Shown: positions 20,073 to 29,942, numbered from the stretch's first letter. The stretch is DNA of 64,000 nucleotides from Ochrobactrum sp. CGA5 (GCF_006345815.1 NZ_VCIG01000038.1:682001-746000); one strand, 5' to 3'. Numbers and translations are program-made. Notes: a model not told the origin generated them from the sequence alone.

Positions 20073-21212
20073 CTAGCAGGCAAACAGGTCGTTGAAAAGC
20101 ACGAACCCCATGAATCCCATAACAAGGAGAAAGCCTACGCGATAGAAAATTTCCTGCGCCGCAGTCGACACCGGACTACCCTTTATGGCTTCCACTGCAT
20201 AGAAAACCAGATGGCCGCCATCCAGTGGAGGCAAGGGAAACAGGTTCAAAAGCCCTATGCCAACCGACAACATAGCCATCAACTGAATGAGCCAATCAAA
20301 ACCCTGACTTGCTGCCTTACCTGCCATATTGGCAATTTTCACCGGTCCTCCAAGCTGACATTTATCCTCGCGTCCAACCGCAAAACGCTGAAAGAATTCA
20401 CCGGTACGGCTGATAATATAGCCTGTTTCCATGACAGCTTGCCCCACTGATTCGAGGGGACCATACTCAATTCGACGGAAATTACCGACAGCTTCTGTGG
20501 TTTCTACGCCGATGGCGCCAAGCTTGACTTTGTTTCCAAGTGGGTCAGTTCGCTCGACAATCGCTGGAACGGCCTGCAAATCCACCATTTTGCCATCACG
20601 CTCTACAGTGAAATTCAGCTTATCGCCTGCCCGGCCAGACACAATGCGCTGCACGTCTGAAAAAGTTGTGATCTTCTCCCCATCGACACTGATAAATCGA
20701 TCTCCAGCCTCAAAACCGGCTTCTGCTGCAGGACTACCAGGCTGGACGCCAGCAATAAGAGGGTCGGAAATCTGACGCCCGTACAGTGCGAAAAAGACGC
20801 TGAAAATGACGATTGTCAGAATGATATTAAAAGCGGGGCCAGCAAAGACGGTAGCTGCGCGTTTCCATACAGGCTGGGTATGAAATGCCCTTTGCTGCTC
20901 GTCCGCGCTCAGAATTCCGTTATCGACATTGACTGGAGAGCTCGTGGCGCTTTCATCTCCGATGAACTTGACATAGCCACCAAGCGGAATGGCGGAAATC
21001 TTCCATCGTGTTCCGTGCTTGTCCGTGAAGCCGACCAGTTCGGGTCCGAACCCGATGGAAAAAGCCTGAGAGCCAATGCCGCACCAGCGCGCAACGAGAT
21101 AGTGCCCCATCTCATGGACAAAAACCACGACAGTCAGAACAAAGAGAAATGGAATGATGGTGCCGACAAGCAAGCTTTCGCCACCCAGAAAAAAGGCCAA
21201 CGCCTCCTGCAA
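20073..21212 (-). CDS. rseP: Site-2 intramembrane zinc metalloprotease RseP
   Basis: Cleaves membrane-bound anti-sigma factors and signal peptide remnants inside the inner membrane. The 379 residues match the Brucellaceae form. Zinc-binding HEMGH is at 33-37 in the first membrane segment. A PDZ domain lies at about 125-205, and the third ligand is in PPLDGGHL near residue 328. The apparent start is TTG (21210-21212), with TAGGGAG about 7 bases before it. It follows cdsA by 85 bases, exactly where dxr sits in many other bacteria; here dxr is absent. Confidence 0.94.
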   Translation of the reverse strand: MQEALAFFLGGESLLVGTIIPFLFVLTVVVFVHEMGHYLVARWCGIGSQAFSIGFGPELVGFTDKHGTRWKISAIPLGGYVKFIGDESATSSPVNVDNGILSADEQQRAFHTQPVWKRAATVFAGPAFNIILTIVIFSVFFALYGRQISDPLIAGVQPGSPAAEAGFEAGDRFISVDGEKITTFSDVQRIVSGRAGDKLNFTVERDGKMVDLQAVPAIVERTDPLGNKVKLGAIGVETTEAVGNFRRIEYGPLESVGQAVMETGYIISRTGEFFQRFAVGREDKCQLGGPVKIANMAGKAASQGFDWLIQLMAMLSVGIGLLNLFPLPPLDGGHLVFYAVEAIKGSPVSTAAQEIFYRVGFLLVMGFMGFVLFNDLFAC

Positions 21213-21297
21213 ATCACTACTCCCTACACAATGCTAAAGGGCCTTCCGAAGAACCGAATAAATTTCGAGGAATTCCACAAATTCATCCGTCGCGCCC

Positions 21298-22110
21298 TTA
21301 GAAACTGAAGAATATCGCGGACGGCACGTCTGGCTCTGCAACAATTGCACCAAACAGGTACAAAAGTGCGGCAGCCGCAACAAGCCCGTCGACGCGATCA
21401 AGAACACCGCCATGTCCCGGCAGAAGACGTCCTGAGTCCTTTGCGCCGAACTGGCGCTTCACCCATGATTCTGCAAGGTCGCCGATCTGTGAAACGATAG
21501 ACAGCAGCAACGCGAGCAATGGTACGAGCCAACTGCCGGGTGCAGCCACTAGAGATGCAACCAGAATACCACCGGCCACCGCAGCGGCGGCACCACCGAT
21601 AGCGCCGGACCAAGTCTTATTAGGCGAAAAGCGAGGAGCAAGCTTCGGGCCGCCTAACGCCCGACCATTAAAATAGGCTGCAATATCGGTGGACCAGACA
21701 ACGGCGAAAAGGAAAACGATGGCGGTAAAGCCGAATGGCTCGTCGCCGCGCAGGAGTGAAAGCGAAGTAGCAGAAAATCCTGCATATAGGAGGCCCACCG
21801 CTGGCCAGGCACGCCCTGTCCGCCATTGTGTGATCAAAAGAATGAATGCCCCCCCGAACAGAACACTGATCGTCAACAAGGCGCTCCGGTCCAACACGAG
21901 CAAAATGCAAGTAAGCACTAGCCATCCCCAGCCGAACGCACGCGAGAACAATGTCTGCTTTGGTGCAGTCAGATTCGTCCACTCGTGGAACATGGCCAAT
22001 CCGATCGCAATCGAGAACAGCGTAAAACCCAAACCTCCGACCCAGGTCAGCCACAAAGCGACTGCACCGAGGACAACGGCGGTAACGATGCGGGTTTGCA
22101 GATTGGACAT
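21298..22110 (-). CDS. cdsA: Phosphatidate cytidylyltransferase
   Basis: Makes CDP-diacylglycerol, the branch point for all membrane phospholipids. The 270-residue polytopic protein has about seven to eight hydrophobic segments and the family signature KRQFGAKDSGRLLPGHGG, followed by VLDRVDGL near the C-terminus. AAAGGT precedes the start. It lies 71 bases after uppS in the same direction. Confidence 0.95.
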   Translation of the reverse strand: MSNLQTRIVTAVVLGAVALWLTWVGGLGFTLFSIAIGLAMFHEWTNLTAPKQTLFSRAFGWGWLVLTCILLVLDRSALLTISVLFGGAFILLITQWRTGRAWPAVGLLYAGFSATSLSLLRGDEPFGFTAIVFLFAVVWSTDIAAYFNGRALGGPKLAPRFSPNKTWSGAIGGAAAAVAGGILVASLVAAPGSWLVPLLALLLSIVSQIGDLAESWVKRQFGAKDSGRLLPGHGGVLDRVDGLVAAAALLYLFGAIVAEPDVPSAIFFSF

Positions 22111-22181
22111 TGAGACCTTTCGACGGACTGGCTAGCGCCATACTAGAGCATTTTCAGTCGTTCCACCCCTCTGGAACCACC

Positions 22182-22949
22182 TTAGACAGCCGCCCCCTTG
22201 GCCGAAGGGCATGCAATTTCTTCTTCACGATCTTCCAGCCCGGCGCGCGCTTCAACGCCGCCGAACCGACGCTCGCGTTGACGAAAAACTTGATAGGCAG
22301 CATCAAGATCAGATGCGCGAAAATCCGGCCAATGAATGGGCAGGAATAGAAACTCGGAATACGCAGCTTGCCACAGCAGAAAGTTCGACAGGCGCATTTC
22401 CCCGCTGGTACGGATGATAAGGTCCGGATCAGGAAACCCTGCAGTGTCCAGATTTGCCGCAATCAACTCGCTGGAGATCGAAGCCGGATCAAGCCGTCCG
22501 GCAGCGACATCCCGCGCCAGACTTCTCACGGCACGAACGATCTCGTCACGAGCCCCATAGTTGAAAGCTATAATGAGATTGAGGCCAGTATTACGGTGAG
22601 TGAGCGTTTCGGCTTCGATCAGCAATGCCCGAATATCGGCTGCAAGTTCGTCACGTTCACCGATAATGCTGACTCGCACATTATTGCGGTGCAGTTCCGC
22701 GAGATCGCGGCGGATGAATATCTTGAGCAGCCCCAGGAGGTCATTGACCTCACCGCTCGGGCGCGACCAGTTCTCCGAAGAGAAAGCAAACAAGGTAAGG
22801 TAACCGAGGCCACGGTCCCCGGCTGCCCTAACAATTTCGCGAAGAGCCTCGACGCCTGCCCGATGTCCGGCACTACGCGGCAAATTGCGCGCCTGCGCCC
22901 AACGGCCATTGCCATCCATGATAATGGCGATGTGGCACGGATCGGACAT
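22182..22949 (-). CDS. uppS: Undecaprenyl diphosphate synthase
   Basis: Cis-prenyltransferase that makes the C55 lipid carrier for peptidoglycan and O-antigen. I use the ATG at 22947-22949 because GGGAG lies about 8 bases before it, giving 255 residues. [13 protein letters not shown] contains catalytic Asp-12. Later motifs [14 protein letters not shown] and the C-terminal [16 protein letters not shown] are diagnostic. An ATG at 22967 lacks a ribosome site. It lies 35 bases after frr. Confidence 0.96.
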   Translation of the reverse strand: MSDPCHIAIIMDGNGRWAQARNLPRSAGHRAGVEALREIVRAAGDRGLGYLTLFAFSSENWSRPSGEVNDLLGLLKIFIRRDLAELHRNNVRVSIIGERDELAADIRALLIEAETLTHRNTGLNLIIAFNYGARDEIVRAVRSLARDVAAGRLDPASISSELIAANLDTAGFPDPDLIIRTSGEMRLSNFLLWQAAYSEFLFLPIHWPDFRASDLDAAYQVFRQRERRFGGVEARAGLEDREEEIACPSAKGAAV

Positions 22950-22984
22950 GGCGAAGCTCTCCCTCAATGAAAACCATGCAAGGC

Positions 22985-23545
22985 CTAAACCTGCATGATC
23001 TCCCCCTCTTTCACTGTCACAACCTTATCCATCTCTGCGATGGTTTCGTCGGTCAGCTTCTGCACTTTTTCTGACAGGATACGGCTTTCATCCTGACTGA
23101 TCAGACTGTCCTTCTCCAGCTTTTTCAGCGTGTCCATACCGTCGCGGCGAACGTGGCGGGCCGCAATACGGCCTTGCTCAGCGTACTGGTGGGCAATCTT
23201 TACCAGTTCCTTGCGGCGTTGTTCGTTCAGTTCAGGCAGCGGAATGCGCAGCGTCGTGCCATCGGTGATGGGATTGAGACCCAGACCGGAATCGCGAATG
23301 GCGCGCTCCACAGCGCCTACCATGCTTTTGTCCCAAACAGACACCGAAAGCATGCGCGATTCGGGAACTGTGATATTGGCAACCTGATTGATCGGCATTG
23401 TTGAGCCATAAGCCTCGATCACAATCGGCTCCAGCAAACTTGCAGAAGCTCGGCCCGTACGCAAACCGTTAAGATCATGCTTCAGAGAGTTGATAGCGCC
23501 TTCCATGCGGCGTTTCAGGTCGTTGATGTCAAAAGCATCACTCAT
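22985..23545 (-). CDS. frr: Ribosome recycling factor
   Basis: Splits post-termination ribosomes together with EF-G. The 186 residues match the family exactly. The hinge and tip regions are visible as [14 protein letters not shown] and the C-terminal [14 protein letters not shown]. It follows pyrH by 33 bases. The rpsB-tsf-pyrH-frr order is nearly universal. Confidence 0.97.
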   Translation of the reverse strand: MSDAFDINDLKRRMEGAINSLKHDLNGLRTGRASASLLEPIVIEAYGSTMPINQVANITVPESRMLSVSVWDKSMVGAVERAIRDSGLGLNPITDGTTLRIPLPELNEQRRKELVKIAHQYAEQGRIAARHVRRDGMDTLKKLEKDSLISQDESRILSEKVQKLTDETIAEMDKVVTVKEGEIMQV

Positions 23546-23578
23546 GCATTTTCTCCTTCGATACGCAGCAAGGATCGA

Positions 23579-24301
23579 TCAATTATCGGACACAATCGTG
23601 CAGCGTCCCTTGCCTTGCAGAATTTCGGCCAAGCCGCCGTTTTCATGGATGGAATAGACTATTATCGGAATGTTGTTCTCACGCGCAAGGGCAACAGCGG
23701 CTGTATCCATAACTGCAAGCCCGCGATCGAGAACTTCTTTATGGGTCAGACTGTCGAAACGCGTTGCGTTCGGGTCCTTCTTCGGGTCGGCCGAATAGAT
23801 TCCGTCAACCTGCGTCCCCTTCAACAGCGCATCCGCTTCAATTTCTGCAGCGCGAAGAGCTGCTGCCGAATCCGTCGTGAAGAATGGATTTCCGGTCCCG
23901 CCTGCAAAGATCACGACCTTGCCCTCGTCCATATAGGCCGTAGCCTGTCTCTGTGAAAAGCTCTCACAGATTTCAGGCATGGCTATGGCCGAAAGCACGA
24001 CTGAATCAACTCCGATTTTGTGGAGGGAAGTGCGCAACGCAAGCGAATTGATGACCGTGGCCAACATTCCCATATGATCGCCTGTCACACGATCTCCGCC
24101 CTTGGAGGCTACAGCAACGCCGCGGAAAATATTGCCACCGCCAATCACAACGCCAACTTCGACGCCAAGCGCCCGTGCCTGCTTAATGTCGCTTGCGATA
24201 CGGTCTGCCACTGAAACATCAATGCCAAAGCCCTGACTGCCCATCAACGCCTCGCCCGAGGCTTTCAAAAGAACGCGTTTGTAGGCGGGCTTGCCGGACA
24301 T
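23579..24301 (-). CDS. pyrH: Uridylate kinase (UMP kinase)
   Basis: Phosphorylates UMP to UDP and is the hexameric bacterial type in the amino-acid kinase fold. The ATG at 24299-24301 is preceded by GGAGAG and gives 240 residues. RVLLKASGEALMG binds phosphate, VVIGGGNIFRG and FAGGTGNPFFTTDSAA form the nucleotide site. The gap to tsf (116 bases) holds a strong hairpin. Confidence 0.96.
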   Translation of the reverse strand: MSGKPAYKRVLLKASGEALMGSQGFGIDVSVADRIASDIKQARALGVEVGVVIGGGNIFRGVAVASKGGDRVTGDHMGMLATVINSLALRTSLHKIGVDSVVLSAIAMPEICESFSQRQATAYMDEGKVVIFAGGTGNPFFTTDSAAALRAAEIEADALLKGTQVDGIYSADPKKDPNATRFDSLTHKEVLDRGLAVMDTAAVALARENNIPIIVYSIHENGGLAEILQGKGRCTIVSDN

Positions 24302-24354
24302 TGGATGCTCTCCGCAGATTGTGATCAAGTGGTTGTGTCGGGGTTCCGATACAC

Positions 24355-24386
24355 GAAGGGCACCGCGTTGTCACGCGATGCCCTTC
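24355..24386 (-). terminator. Strong hairpin between tsf and pyrH
   Basis: On the minus strand GAAGGGCATCGCGT, a GACA loop and ACGCGGTGCCCTTC form a 14-base stem. The single irregular pair is a U-G wobble on this strand but a C-A mismatch on the other, which supports an RNA function for the leftward transcript. No T-run follows, so it may be an attenuator or a 3' end protector that sets tsf apart from pyrH. Confidence 0.55.
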
Positions 24387-24417
24387 ATAATCACAAGCCT
24401 TTTGAGGCGATAACTGT

Positions 24418-25335
24418 TTAGCCTTTGGCGGCAGCAGCTACTTCAGCAGCAAAATCGGTTTCTTCCTTCTCGATGCCTTCACCGAGAGCAACGCGGACAA
24501 AGCCGATGATCTTGGCAGGTGCGCCAATGGTCTTTTCAGCTTCCTTGAGGGCAGCAGCTACCGTCAGATCGGGATTGATCACGAAAGCCTGCGAAAGAAG
24601 AACAACTTCTTCGTAGAACTTGCGCATACGGCCTTCGATCATCTTTTCGATGATGTTGTCCGGCTTACCGGATTCACGAGCCTGCTCGATAAAAATCGCC
24701 TTTTCGCGCTCGGCAGCAGCCGGGTCAACGTCTTCGGCGGTCAGAGCCAGCGGGTTGATCGCGGCCACGTGCATGGCAACCTGACGGCCGAATGCGTTTG
24801 CAGCTTCTGCATCGCCAGCAGTTTCGATTGCAACCAGAACGCCGAGCTTGCCAAGGCCGTCAGCAACACCGTTGTGGATGTAGGTCGCGACAACGCCCTG
24901 TGGGACGGTCAGCGCAGCCGAACGGCGGAAGCCAATGTTTTCACCGATGGTGGCAACGGCGTCCTTCGCCGTTTCGGTAACTGTCTTACCGTCAACGTTG
25001 GCGTTGGCAACAGCTTCGGTCGAACCGTCGGTCGACAGCGCAGCCTGGGCGATCTTGCGGACCAGATCCTGGAAAGCGTCGTTGCGAGCAACGAAATCGG
25101 TTTCGGAGTTGACTTCAACGACAACAGCCTTGTTGCCTGAAGCTGCAACGCCAACCAGACCTTCAGCAGCCGTACGGCCAGCCTTCTTGTCGGCCTTTGC
25201 AATACCCTTGGCGCGCAGCCAGTCAACGGCGGCTTCGATATCGCCATTGGTTTCAGCAAGTGCTGCCTTGCAGTCCATCATTCCGGCGCCGGTAAGGTCG
25301 CGGAGTTCTTTGACGAGAGATGCGGAAATGCTCAT
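24418..25335 (-). CDS. tsf: Elongation factor Ts
   Basis: Nucleotide-exchange factor for EF-Tu. The ATG at 25333-25335 gives 305 residues, close to relatives. The N-terminal UBA-like domain has [23 protein letters not shown] residues (here ending CKAALAE). The EF-Tu contact TDFVARN follows. High use of preferred codons fits strong expression. A short inverted repeat lies just upstream at 25360-25380. Confidence 0.97.
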   Translation of the reverse strand: MSISASLVKELRDLTGAGMMDCKAALAETNGDIEAAVDWLRAKGIAKADKKAGRTAAEGLVGVAASGNKAVVVEVNSETDFVARNDAFQDLVRKIAQAALSTDGSTEAVANANVDGKTVTETAKDAVATIGENIGFRRSAALTVPQGVVATYIHNGVADGLGKLGVLVAIETAGDAEAANAFGRQVAMHVAAINPLALTAEDVDPAAAEREKAIFIEQARESGKPDNIIEKMIEGRMRKFYEEVVLLSQAFVINPDLTVAAALKEAEKTIGAPAKIIGFVRVALGEGIEKEETDFAAEVAAAAKG

Positions 25336-25359
25336 GATGTCGCCTTTCATGAAAGCGAA

Positions 25360-25380
25360 GGCACACCGGATGGGTGTGCC
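25360..25380 (-). other. Inverted repeat in the rpsB-tsf gap
   Basis: GGCACACC (25360-25367) pairs with GGTGTGCC (25373-25380) around a five-base loop, 24 bases upstream of the tsf start. It would lie in the intercistronic RNA between rpsB and tsf and could influence the ratio of the two products. No T-run is present on the minus strand. Confidence 0.35.
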
Positions 25381-25521
25381 AACTTTTAACCGGCGCTTGG
25401 TTTCTTGATCGCGATTGGACTGAGCATTGCACTTCAGGAATCACAATCCCGCACCGGGATGAAACGAGATTATCCACCCGCCCTATCACAGATATGACGG
25501 ATGGATGAAATCATACGCTGA

Positions 25522-26292
25522 TTAAGCGCCTTCAGCCGGAGCTTCGAGGGCTGGCTCAACCGGAGCTTCAACCTGCGCACCAACGTCGATGCCCATTGCG
25601 CCCTGCTGGCGAGCAATACCGTCGAGAGCAGCACGAGCAATCAGATCACAATAGAGAGAGATGGCGCGTGCGGCGTCGTCATTGCCCGGAATCGGGTAGT
25701 CGATCTGGTCTGGATCGCAGTTCGAGTCAATCACTGCAACAACCGGAATACCAAGACGCTTGGCTTCCTGAATAGCAATCGCTTCCTTGTTGGTGTCAAT
25801 GATGAACATCAGGTCCGGAACCGAACCCATGTCCTTGATACCACCGAGGGCACGGTCAAGCTTTTCACGCTCGCGCTCGAGGTTCAGACGTTCCTTCTTG
25901 GTGAAGCCCTGAGCTTCGCCAGCCAGAAGTTCGTCGAGCTTGCGCAGACGCTGGATCGAATTGGAGATCGTCTTCCAGTTGGTCATCATGCCGCCGAGCC
26001 AGCGTGCATTGACGTAATACTGTGCCGAACGGTTGGCAGCATCGGCGATGATGTCCGATGCCTGACGCTTCGTACCGACGAACAGAACGCGACCGCCGCG
26101 AGCGACCGTGTCCGAAACGACCTTCAGCGCATTGTGCAGCAGAGGAACCGTCTGAGACAGATCGAGAATGTGGATATTGTTACGGTCACCATAGATGTAT
26201 GGTGCCATTTTCGGGTTCCAGCGATGGGTCTGGTGGCCAAAGTGAACACCAGCTTCCAGAAGCTGGCGCATGCTGAAATCAGGCAATGCCAT
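25522..26292 (-). CDS. rpsB: 30S ribosomal protein S2
   Basis: Small-subunit ribosomal protein. The ATG at 26290-26292 gives 256 residues starting [20 protein letters not shown]. Family signatures include [17 protein letters not shown] and [20 protein letters not shown]. An Ala/Glu/Pro-rich tail of about 25 residues ([16 protein letters not shown]) extends past the conserved core. It is the first gene of the leftward run to lpxB. The 28 in-frame upstream residues are not conserved-looking and overlap a structured leader. Confidence 0.97.
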   Translation of the reverse strand: MALPDFSMRQLLEAGVHFGHQTHRWNPKMAPYIYGDRNNIHILDLSQTVPLLHNALKVVSDTVARGGRVLFVGTKRQASDIIADAANRSAQYYVNARWLGGMMTNWKTISNSIQRLRKLDELLAGEAQGFTKKERLNLEREREKLDRALGGIKDMGSVPDLMFIIDTNKEAIAIQEAKRLGIPVVAVIDSNCDPDQIDYPIPGNDDAARAISLYCDLIARAALDGIARQQGAMGIDVGAQVEAPVEPALEAPAEGA

Positions 26293-26304
26293 CTTTATTT
26301 TCCT

Positions 26305-26362
26305 TTTCCGGTTTAACCTCCACGGGCTGAGGCGATTTTTCGCCACCGGAGGTCTTTGCCGG
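26305..26362 (-). other. Possible structured leader of rpsB
   Basis: On the minus strand, GACCTCC and GGAGGTT flank an inner GGCGA-AAAA-TCGCC hairpin just upstream of the rpsB start. Ribosomal protein S2 is known to autoregulate rpsB-tsf through its leader in several bacteria. That this is such a site is an inference from position and pairing only. Confidence 0.3.
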
Positions 26363-26489
26363 ATTTCTCCCGACAAAAGCCCAATCCCGTGTGTGGAATA
26401 GGCGCGCTGTTAACTGATCGCGCCGCAAATTGCAAGTCGTCTACACAATATAGCATCGAACAGACGAACAAACACTCCAGTCCGTGTGC

Positions 26490-27329
26490 TTATTTGCACG
26501 TCGCAGCCTGCTTTGCCGCATCATAGACATCAAGCTTCACAAGCTTTCCGCGCATGGAAAAATCTCCATAATCCATAGTGAGGTCGCGGGTAATACCATT
26601 GCGATAAAGCTTGAAATTGATGCGATAGATTGGCAAGCCGTCCTGCTTTTCCTTGTCATCGAAATAGGCGATCGTCACCGGCCAGACCTGATCCTTGGAA
26701 AATTTGCCCATGACCTTGGTCTCGTCGTCCGGCAGAGACTGCTCCTTGCCGACGACGACGGTGGTAGCAACCACCCTGTCAGCATCTTCGGAAGCATCGA
26801 AAAGCGACGTCTGGTAGAATTTCTGCCCGGCCTCCGCCTTGCCGATCAGTTCTTCCATATGTCCGGTCGGAAATTGCGTTGCCTTGAGGTCAAGCCTGTT
26901 TTCCTTCGGCTTGCTTAATTCAACGACTGTCTTGCCACCCTCGAGCTTCGCGTCACCGCGGACTTCCTTGACCAGTTCCTTGTCCACGAAGGTCTTGTTG
27001 ACGAAACGGAAGCTCTTTCCGTCTGCACCTTCGAAAGTTGTCGTCTGCTGGTCGGTCACACGCTGCGGCTGTTCTTCCATATCGATCCGCGTCACGAAAC
27101 GGAAATTGGTGGTGTAGCCTTCACATGCCGATCCGTTGAACTCGTACACCATTCGGCCAGTCAAACCGCTGATCCCTGATTTTTCATCGGCACGATCCAG
27201 TGTCAGATCATAGACTGCGCGATGTGGAACCAACGTTACCGTCGAGGCCGCATGAGCGATACCGGTGAATCCGGCCCATACACAAGCAGCCGCTCCGCTC
27301 GCCGCCACCACACTCTTAAAAAAACGCAT
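26490..27329 (-). CDS. eipB: Periplasmic cell-envelope integrity protein EipB (DUF1849)
   Basis: EipB is a periplasmic beta-spiral protein known from Brucella abortus to maintain the envelope and support infection. The ATG at 27327-27329 gives 279 residues. A signal peptide covers about 1-27, ending GIAHAA. Besides Cys-16 in the signal peptide, cysteines occur at 69 (NGSACEG) and 278 (AATCK), which match the positions of the disulfide described for EipB. It is monocistronic and divergent from ridA. Confidence 0.92.
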   Translation of the reverse strand: MRFFKSVVAASGAAACVWAGFTGIAHAASTVTLVPHRAVYDLTLDRADEKSGISGLTGRMVYEFNGSACEGYTTNFRFVTRIDMEEQPQRVTDQQTTTFEGADGKSFRFVNKTFVDKELVKEVRGDAKLEGGKTVVELSKPKENRLDLKATQFPTGHMEELIGKAEAGQKFYQTSLFDASEDADRVVATTVVVGKEQSLPDDETKVMGKFSKDQVWPVTIAYFDDKEKQDGLPIYRINFKLYRNGITRDLTMDYGDFSMRGKLVKLDVYDAAKQAATCK

Positions 27330-27471
27330 ACATGAATCTCCCGATGAGTTGACGAGCATGATAAAAAAACTCGTGGCGGAAGCGAGGCAAAAAACGCACT
27401 CTTCCCAAAAGCTTCACCGATTCTGCCTATATGCAGATCGCAGAGTGCCTTTATAAGCAAGGATTAATGTA

Positions 27472-27936
27472 ATGACTGACACAATCGACGACCGCCTTAA
27501 AAATCTGGGTATATCCATTCCAGAAGCTGCAGCACCCGCCGCCAACTATGTTCCTTTTGCACAAAGCGGTTCTTTACTGCTTACATCTGGCCAGCTTCCG
27601 CTAGAAGGCGGAAAGCTTGTGCATACCGGCCAGATCGGTAACGAACTCGCGGTTGCACACGGACAAGCTGCAGCACGCGCCTGCGCTGTCAACATCCTTG
27701 CCCAGGCAAAGGCTGCGCTTGGTGACCTTGGCCGCATCAAAAGCATTGTGAAAATTACTGTTTTCGTGGCCTCTACACCCGATTTTGTGGAACAGCACCT
27801 TGTGGCCAATGGCGCCTCAGATCTCCTAGTTGCAGTTCTGGGCGATGTCGGCAAGCATGCCCGCTCGGCCGTTGGCGTTGCCAGCCTGCCGCTCAATGCG
27901 CCAGTGGAAATAGAAGCAATTATCGAAGTTGCCTAA
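27472..27936 (+). CDS. RidA/YjgF family protein
   Basis: Members hydrolyse reactive imine or enamine intermediates, or act as RNA-cleaving L-PSP proteins. The 154 residues follow the longer YjgF subfamily (similar to YoaB/TdcF) with PFAQSGSLLLTSGQLP, GQAAARACAVNIL and SLPLNAPVEIEAI near the end. The general imine-hydrolase function is only a family inference, because the canonical active-site Arg near the C-terminus is not obvious. AAGGA precedes the ATG. The next gene starts one base after its stop. Confidence 0.85.
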   Translation: MTDTIDDRLKNLGISIPEAAAPAANYVPFAQSGSLLLTSGQLPLEGGKLVHTGQIGNELAVAHGQAAARACAVNILAQAKAALGDLGRIKSIVKITVFVASTPDFVEQHLVANGASDLLVAVLGDVGKHARSAVGVASLPLNAPVEIEAIIEVA

Positions 27937-27937
27937 C

Positions 27938-28663
27938 ATGACTTCCATCGACTGGATCAAGAAGCGTCCCGTTGCCCATCGCGGACTGCACGATCTCAAT
28001 AAAGAGCGCTGGGAAAACACACTGTCAGCGTTCGAGTCTGCAGCCAAAGCGGGCTTCGCGATCGAATGCGATGTTCATCTCACCCGGGACGGCGGTGTCG
28101 TCGTCTTTCACGATGATGAGCTGAAGCGCCTCGCCGGTTGCGAAGGCTACATCAGCGATTTAACACTGGAGGAAGCCACTGCATTGAAGATCGGCGGTAC
28201 CGCCGATCAGGTGCCGACGCTTCGCCAGATGCTTGATCTCGTTGACGGCCGTGTCCCCCTCGTCATTGAACTAAAGGGCATCGAAGGCAAAGATGATGGT
28301 CTGGTTGCCGCCGTCGCGAAAGAACTGATGTCCTATAGGGGCGAAGTCGCAATCATGTCTTTCGACCACCATCTCATTCGCCGGTTTTCGATAGATGCAC
28401 CGGGAATTCCTGGTGGTCTTACCGCCGAAGGCACACGCACGGAAGATTTCGAAAGACATTTCTCCATGCTCGCGCATGGCGTCTCATTCGTCTCCTATAA
28501 CGTGCATCATCTCCCCAACCCGTTCGTCACCTTCGTTCGGGAGAAGTTGCAAATGCCTGTGATCAGTTGGACGGTGCGGGATCGGGAAATGCAGAAGCAT
28601 AGCGATCTCAATGTCGATCAGATCACCTTCGAAGGCTTTGATCCCCGCGCACTCGTAGCTTGA
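27938..28663 (+). CDS. Glycerophosphodiester phosphodiesterase
   Basis: Hydrolyses glycerophosphodiesters from phospholipid turnover to glycerol 3-phosphate and an alcohol. The ATG at 27938, immediately after the ridA stop, gives 241 residues. The GDPD active-site set is visible: VAHRGLHD, ENTLSAFESA, ECDVHLTRDGGVVVFHD and VIELKG. No signal peptide is seen, so it is cytoplasmic. It appears to be in an operon with the gene before and the gene after it. Confidence 0.92.
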   Translation: MTSIDWIKKRPVAHRGLHDLNKERWENTLSAFESAAKAGFAIECDVHLTRDGGVVVFHDDELKRLAGCEGYISDLTLEEATALKIGGTADQVPTLRQMLDLVDGRVPLVIELKGIEGKDDGLVAAVAKELMSYRGEVAIMSFDHHLIRRFSIDAPGIPGGLTAEGTRTEDFERHFSMLAHGVSFVSYNVHHLPNPFVTFVREKLQMPVISWTVRDREMQKHSDLNVDQITFEGFDPRALVA

Positions 28664-28716
28664 CGACAATACGCCGAACCCCGCAAAATATGCGCGATAA
28701 CGGCAAAGGAATAGCG

Positions 28717-29904
28717 GTGAACGACGAAGATCCGCAGAATGAGCAAAGTTTCGTTATCCGTGTCGTTGAGAGCATCAGCGAATTCACGGCGGACGAATGG
28801 AACAGTCTTGTCGGGGCATCCCGGCAGGACGCGGATTACAATCCCTTCATTACCCGCAACTTTCTGTCGGCGCTGGAAGGATCCGGCTCGGTTTCACGGC
28901 AAACAGGCTGGCTTTCACGCCATTTGCGTCTTGAAGATGATCAGGGCCGCCTCATCGGAGCCGTACCGAACTATCTCAAGGGACATAGTCAGGGAGAATA
29001 TGTTTTCGACCACGGATGGGCTGATGCTTTCGAGCGCGCCGGTGGGCGATACTATCCCAAATTTCAGGCTGCGGTGCCTTTCACTCCGGCCACCGGCCCG
29101 CGCCTCCTCAATCACATCGCCTATGAAAGCCACACTGTTCGATTGGCGCTGGCAGGTGGGCTACGGGAACTAGCTGATCAATCCGGCGTCTCGTCCGCTC
29201 ATGTCACCTTTGCACTGCCGGATGAGATTGACGCGCTGAAGCGTGCAGAGTTTCTTCATCGGACAGATCAGCAGTTTCACTTTAAAAACAATGGCTTTAA
29301 CAGCTATGACGATTTTTTAAATGAACTGGTATCGCGGAAACGAAAAGCGTTGAAAAAAGAACGCCGTGAAGCGCTGTCGGATGGCATCGAAATCGACTGG
29401 CTGACCGGGAGCGACCTCACAGAAACCGTCTGGGATAGCTTCTTTGCGTTCTATATGGATACGGGCCGCCGCAAATGGGGGCGACCTTATCTGAATAGGC
29501 AGTTCTATTCGCTAATCGGTGAAAGCATGGCGGAAGACATTTTGCTCGTCATGGCCAAACGCAACGGAAATTACATTGCTGGTGCTATCAACTTCATTGG
29601 TGGCGATACACTTTTCGGTCGTCACTGGGGCTGCATCGAAGATCATCCGTATCTACATTTCGAGGTTTGCTATCATCAGGCAATTGATTTTGCGATTGAT
29701 CGAAAGCTCAGCGTCGTAGAAGCCGGAGCACAGGGCGAACATAAAATCGCTCGTGGCTATGCGCCGGTCACGACCCATTCGGCGCATTATATCGTCCATG
29801 AAGGCTTTCGAAACGCCGTTCGTGACTATCTCGATCATGAGCGTCGTGAGGTCGAACAAATTCAGATCGCCTTGGAAGAGCACTCACCGTTCAGAAATGT
29901 CTGA
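28717..29904 (+). CDS. FemAB-like GNAT acyltransferase (DUF482 / peptidogalycan biosynthesis type)
   Basis: Cytoplasmic protein of the GNAT superfamily, DUF482 family; the substrate is unknown. I choose the GTG at 28717 because AAAGGA sits 6 bases before it, giving 395 residues. An ATG at 28690 has no ribosome site, and a TTG at 28660 overlaps the previous stop. Features seen are SRQDADYNPFITRNFLSALE, a basic LVSRKRKALKKERREAL stretch, and the C-terminal GAQGEHKIARGYAPV loop typical of the family. The upstream gene overlaps or abuts it, suggesting co-transcription. Confidence 0.82.
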   Translation: MNDEDPQNEQSFVIRVVESISEFTADEWNSLVGASRQDADYNPFITRNFLSALEGSGSVSRQTGWLSRHLRLEDDQGRLIGAVPNYLKGHSQGEYVFDHGWADAFERAGGRYYPKFQAAVPFTPATGPRLLNHIAYESHTVRLALAGGLRELADQSGVSSAHVTFALPDEIDALKRAEFLHRTDQQFHFKNNGFNSYDDFLNELVSRKRKALKKERREALSDGIEIDWLTGSDLTETVWDSFFAFYMDTGRRKWGRPYLNRQFYSLIGESMAEDILLVMAKRNGNYIAGAINFIGGDTLFGRHWGCIEDHPYLHFEVCYHQAIDFAIDRKLSVVEAGAQGEHKIARGYAPVTTHSAHYIVHEGFRNAVRDYLDHERREVEQIQIALEEHSPFRNV

Positions 29905-29942
29905 CTCCAAAACACGATTCGATCCAGTTGAGTGAGATCACT

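Noticed and set aside
27938..28663. Signal peptide on the glycerophosphodiesterase
   Set aside because: The N-terminus is charged (MTSIDWIKKRPVAHRG) with no hydrophobic core.
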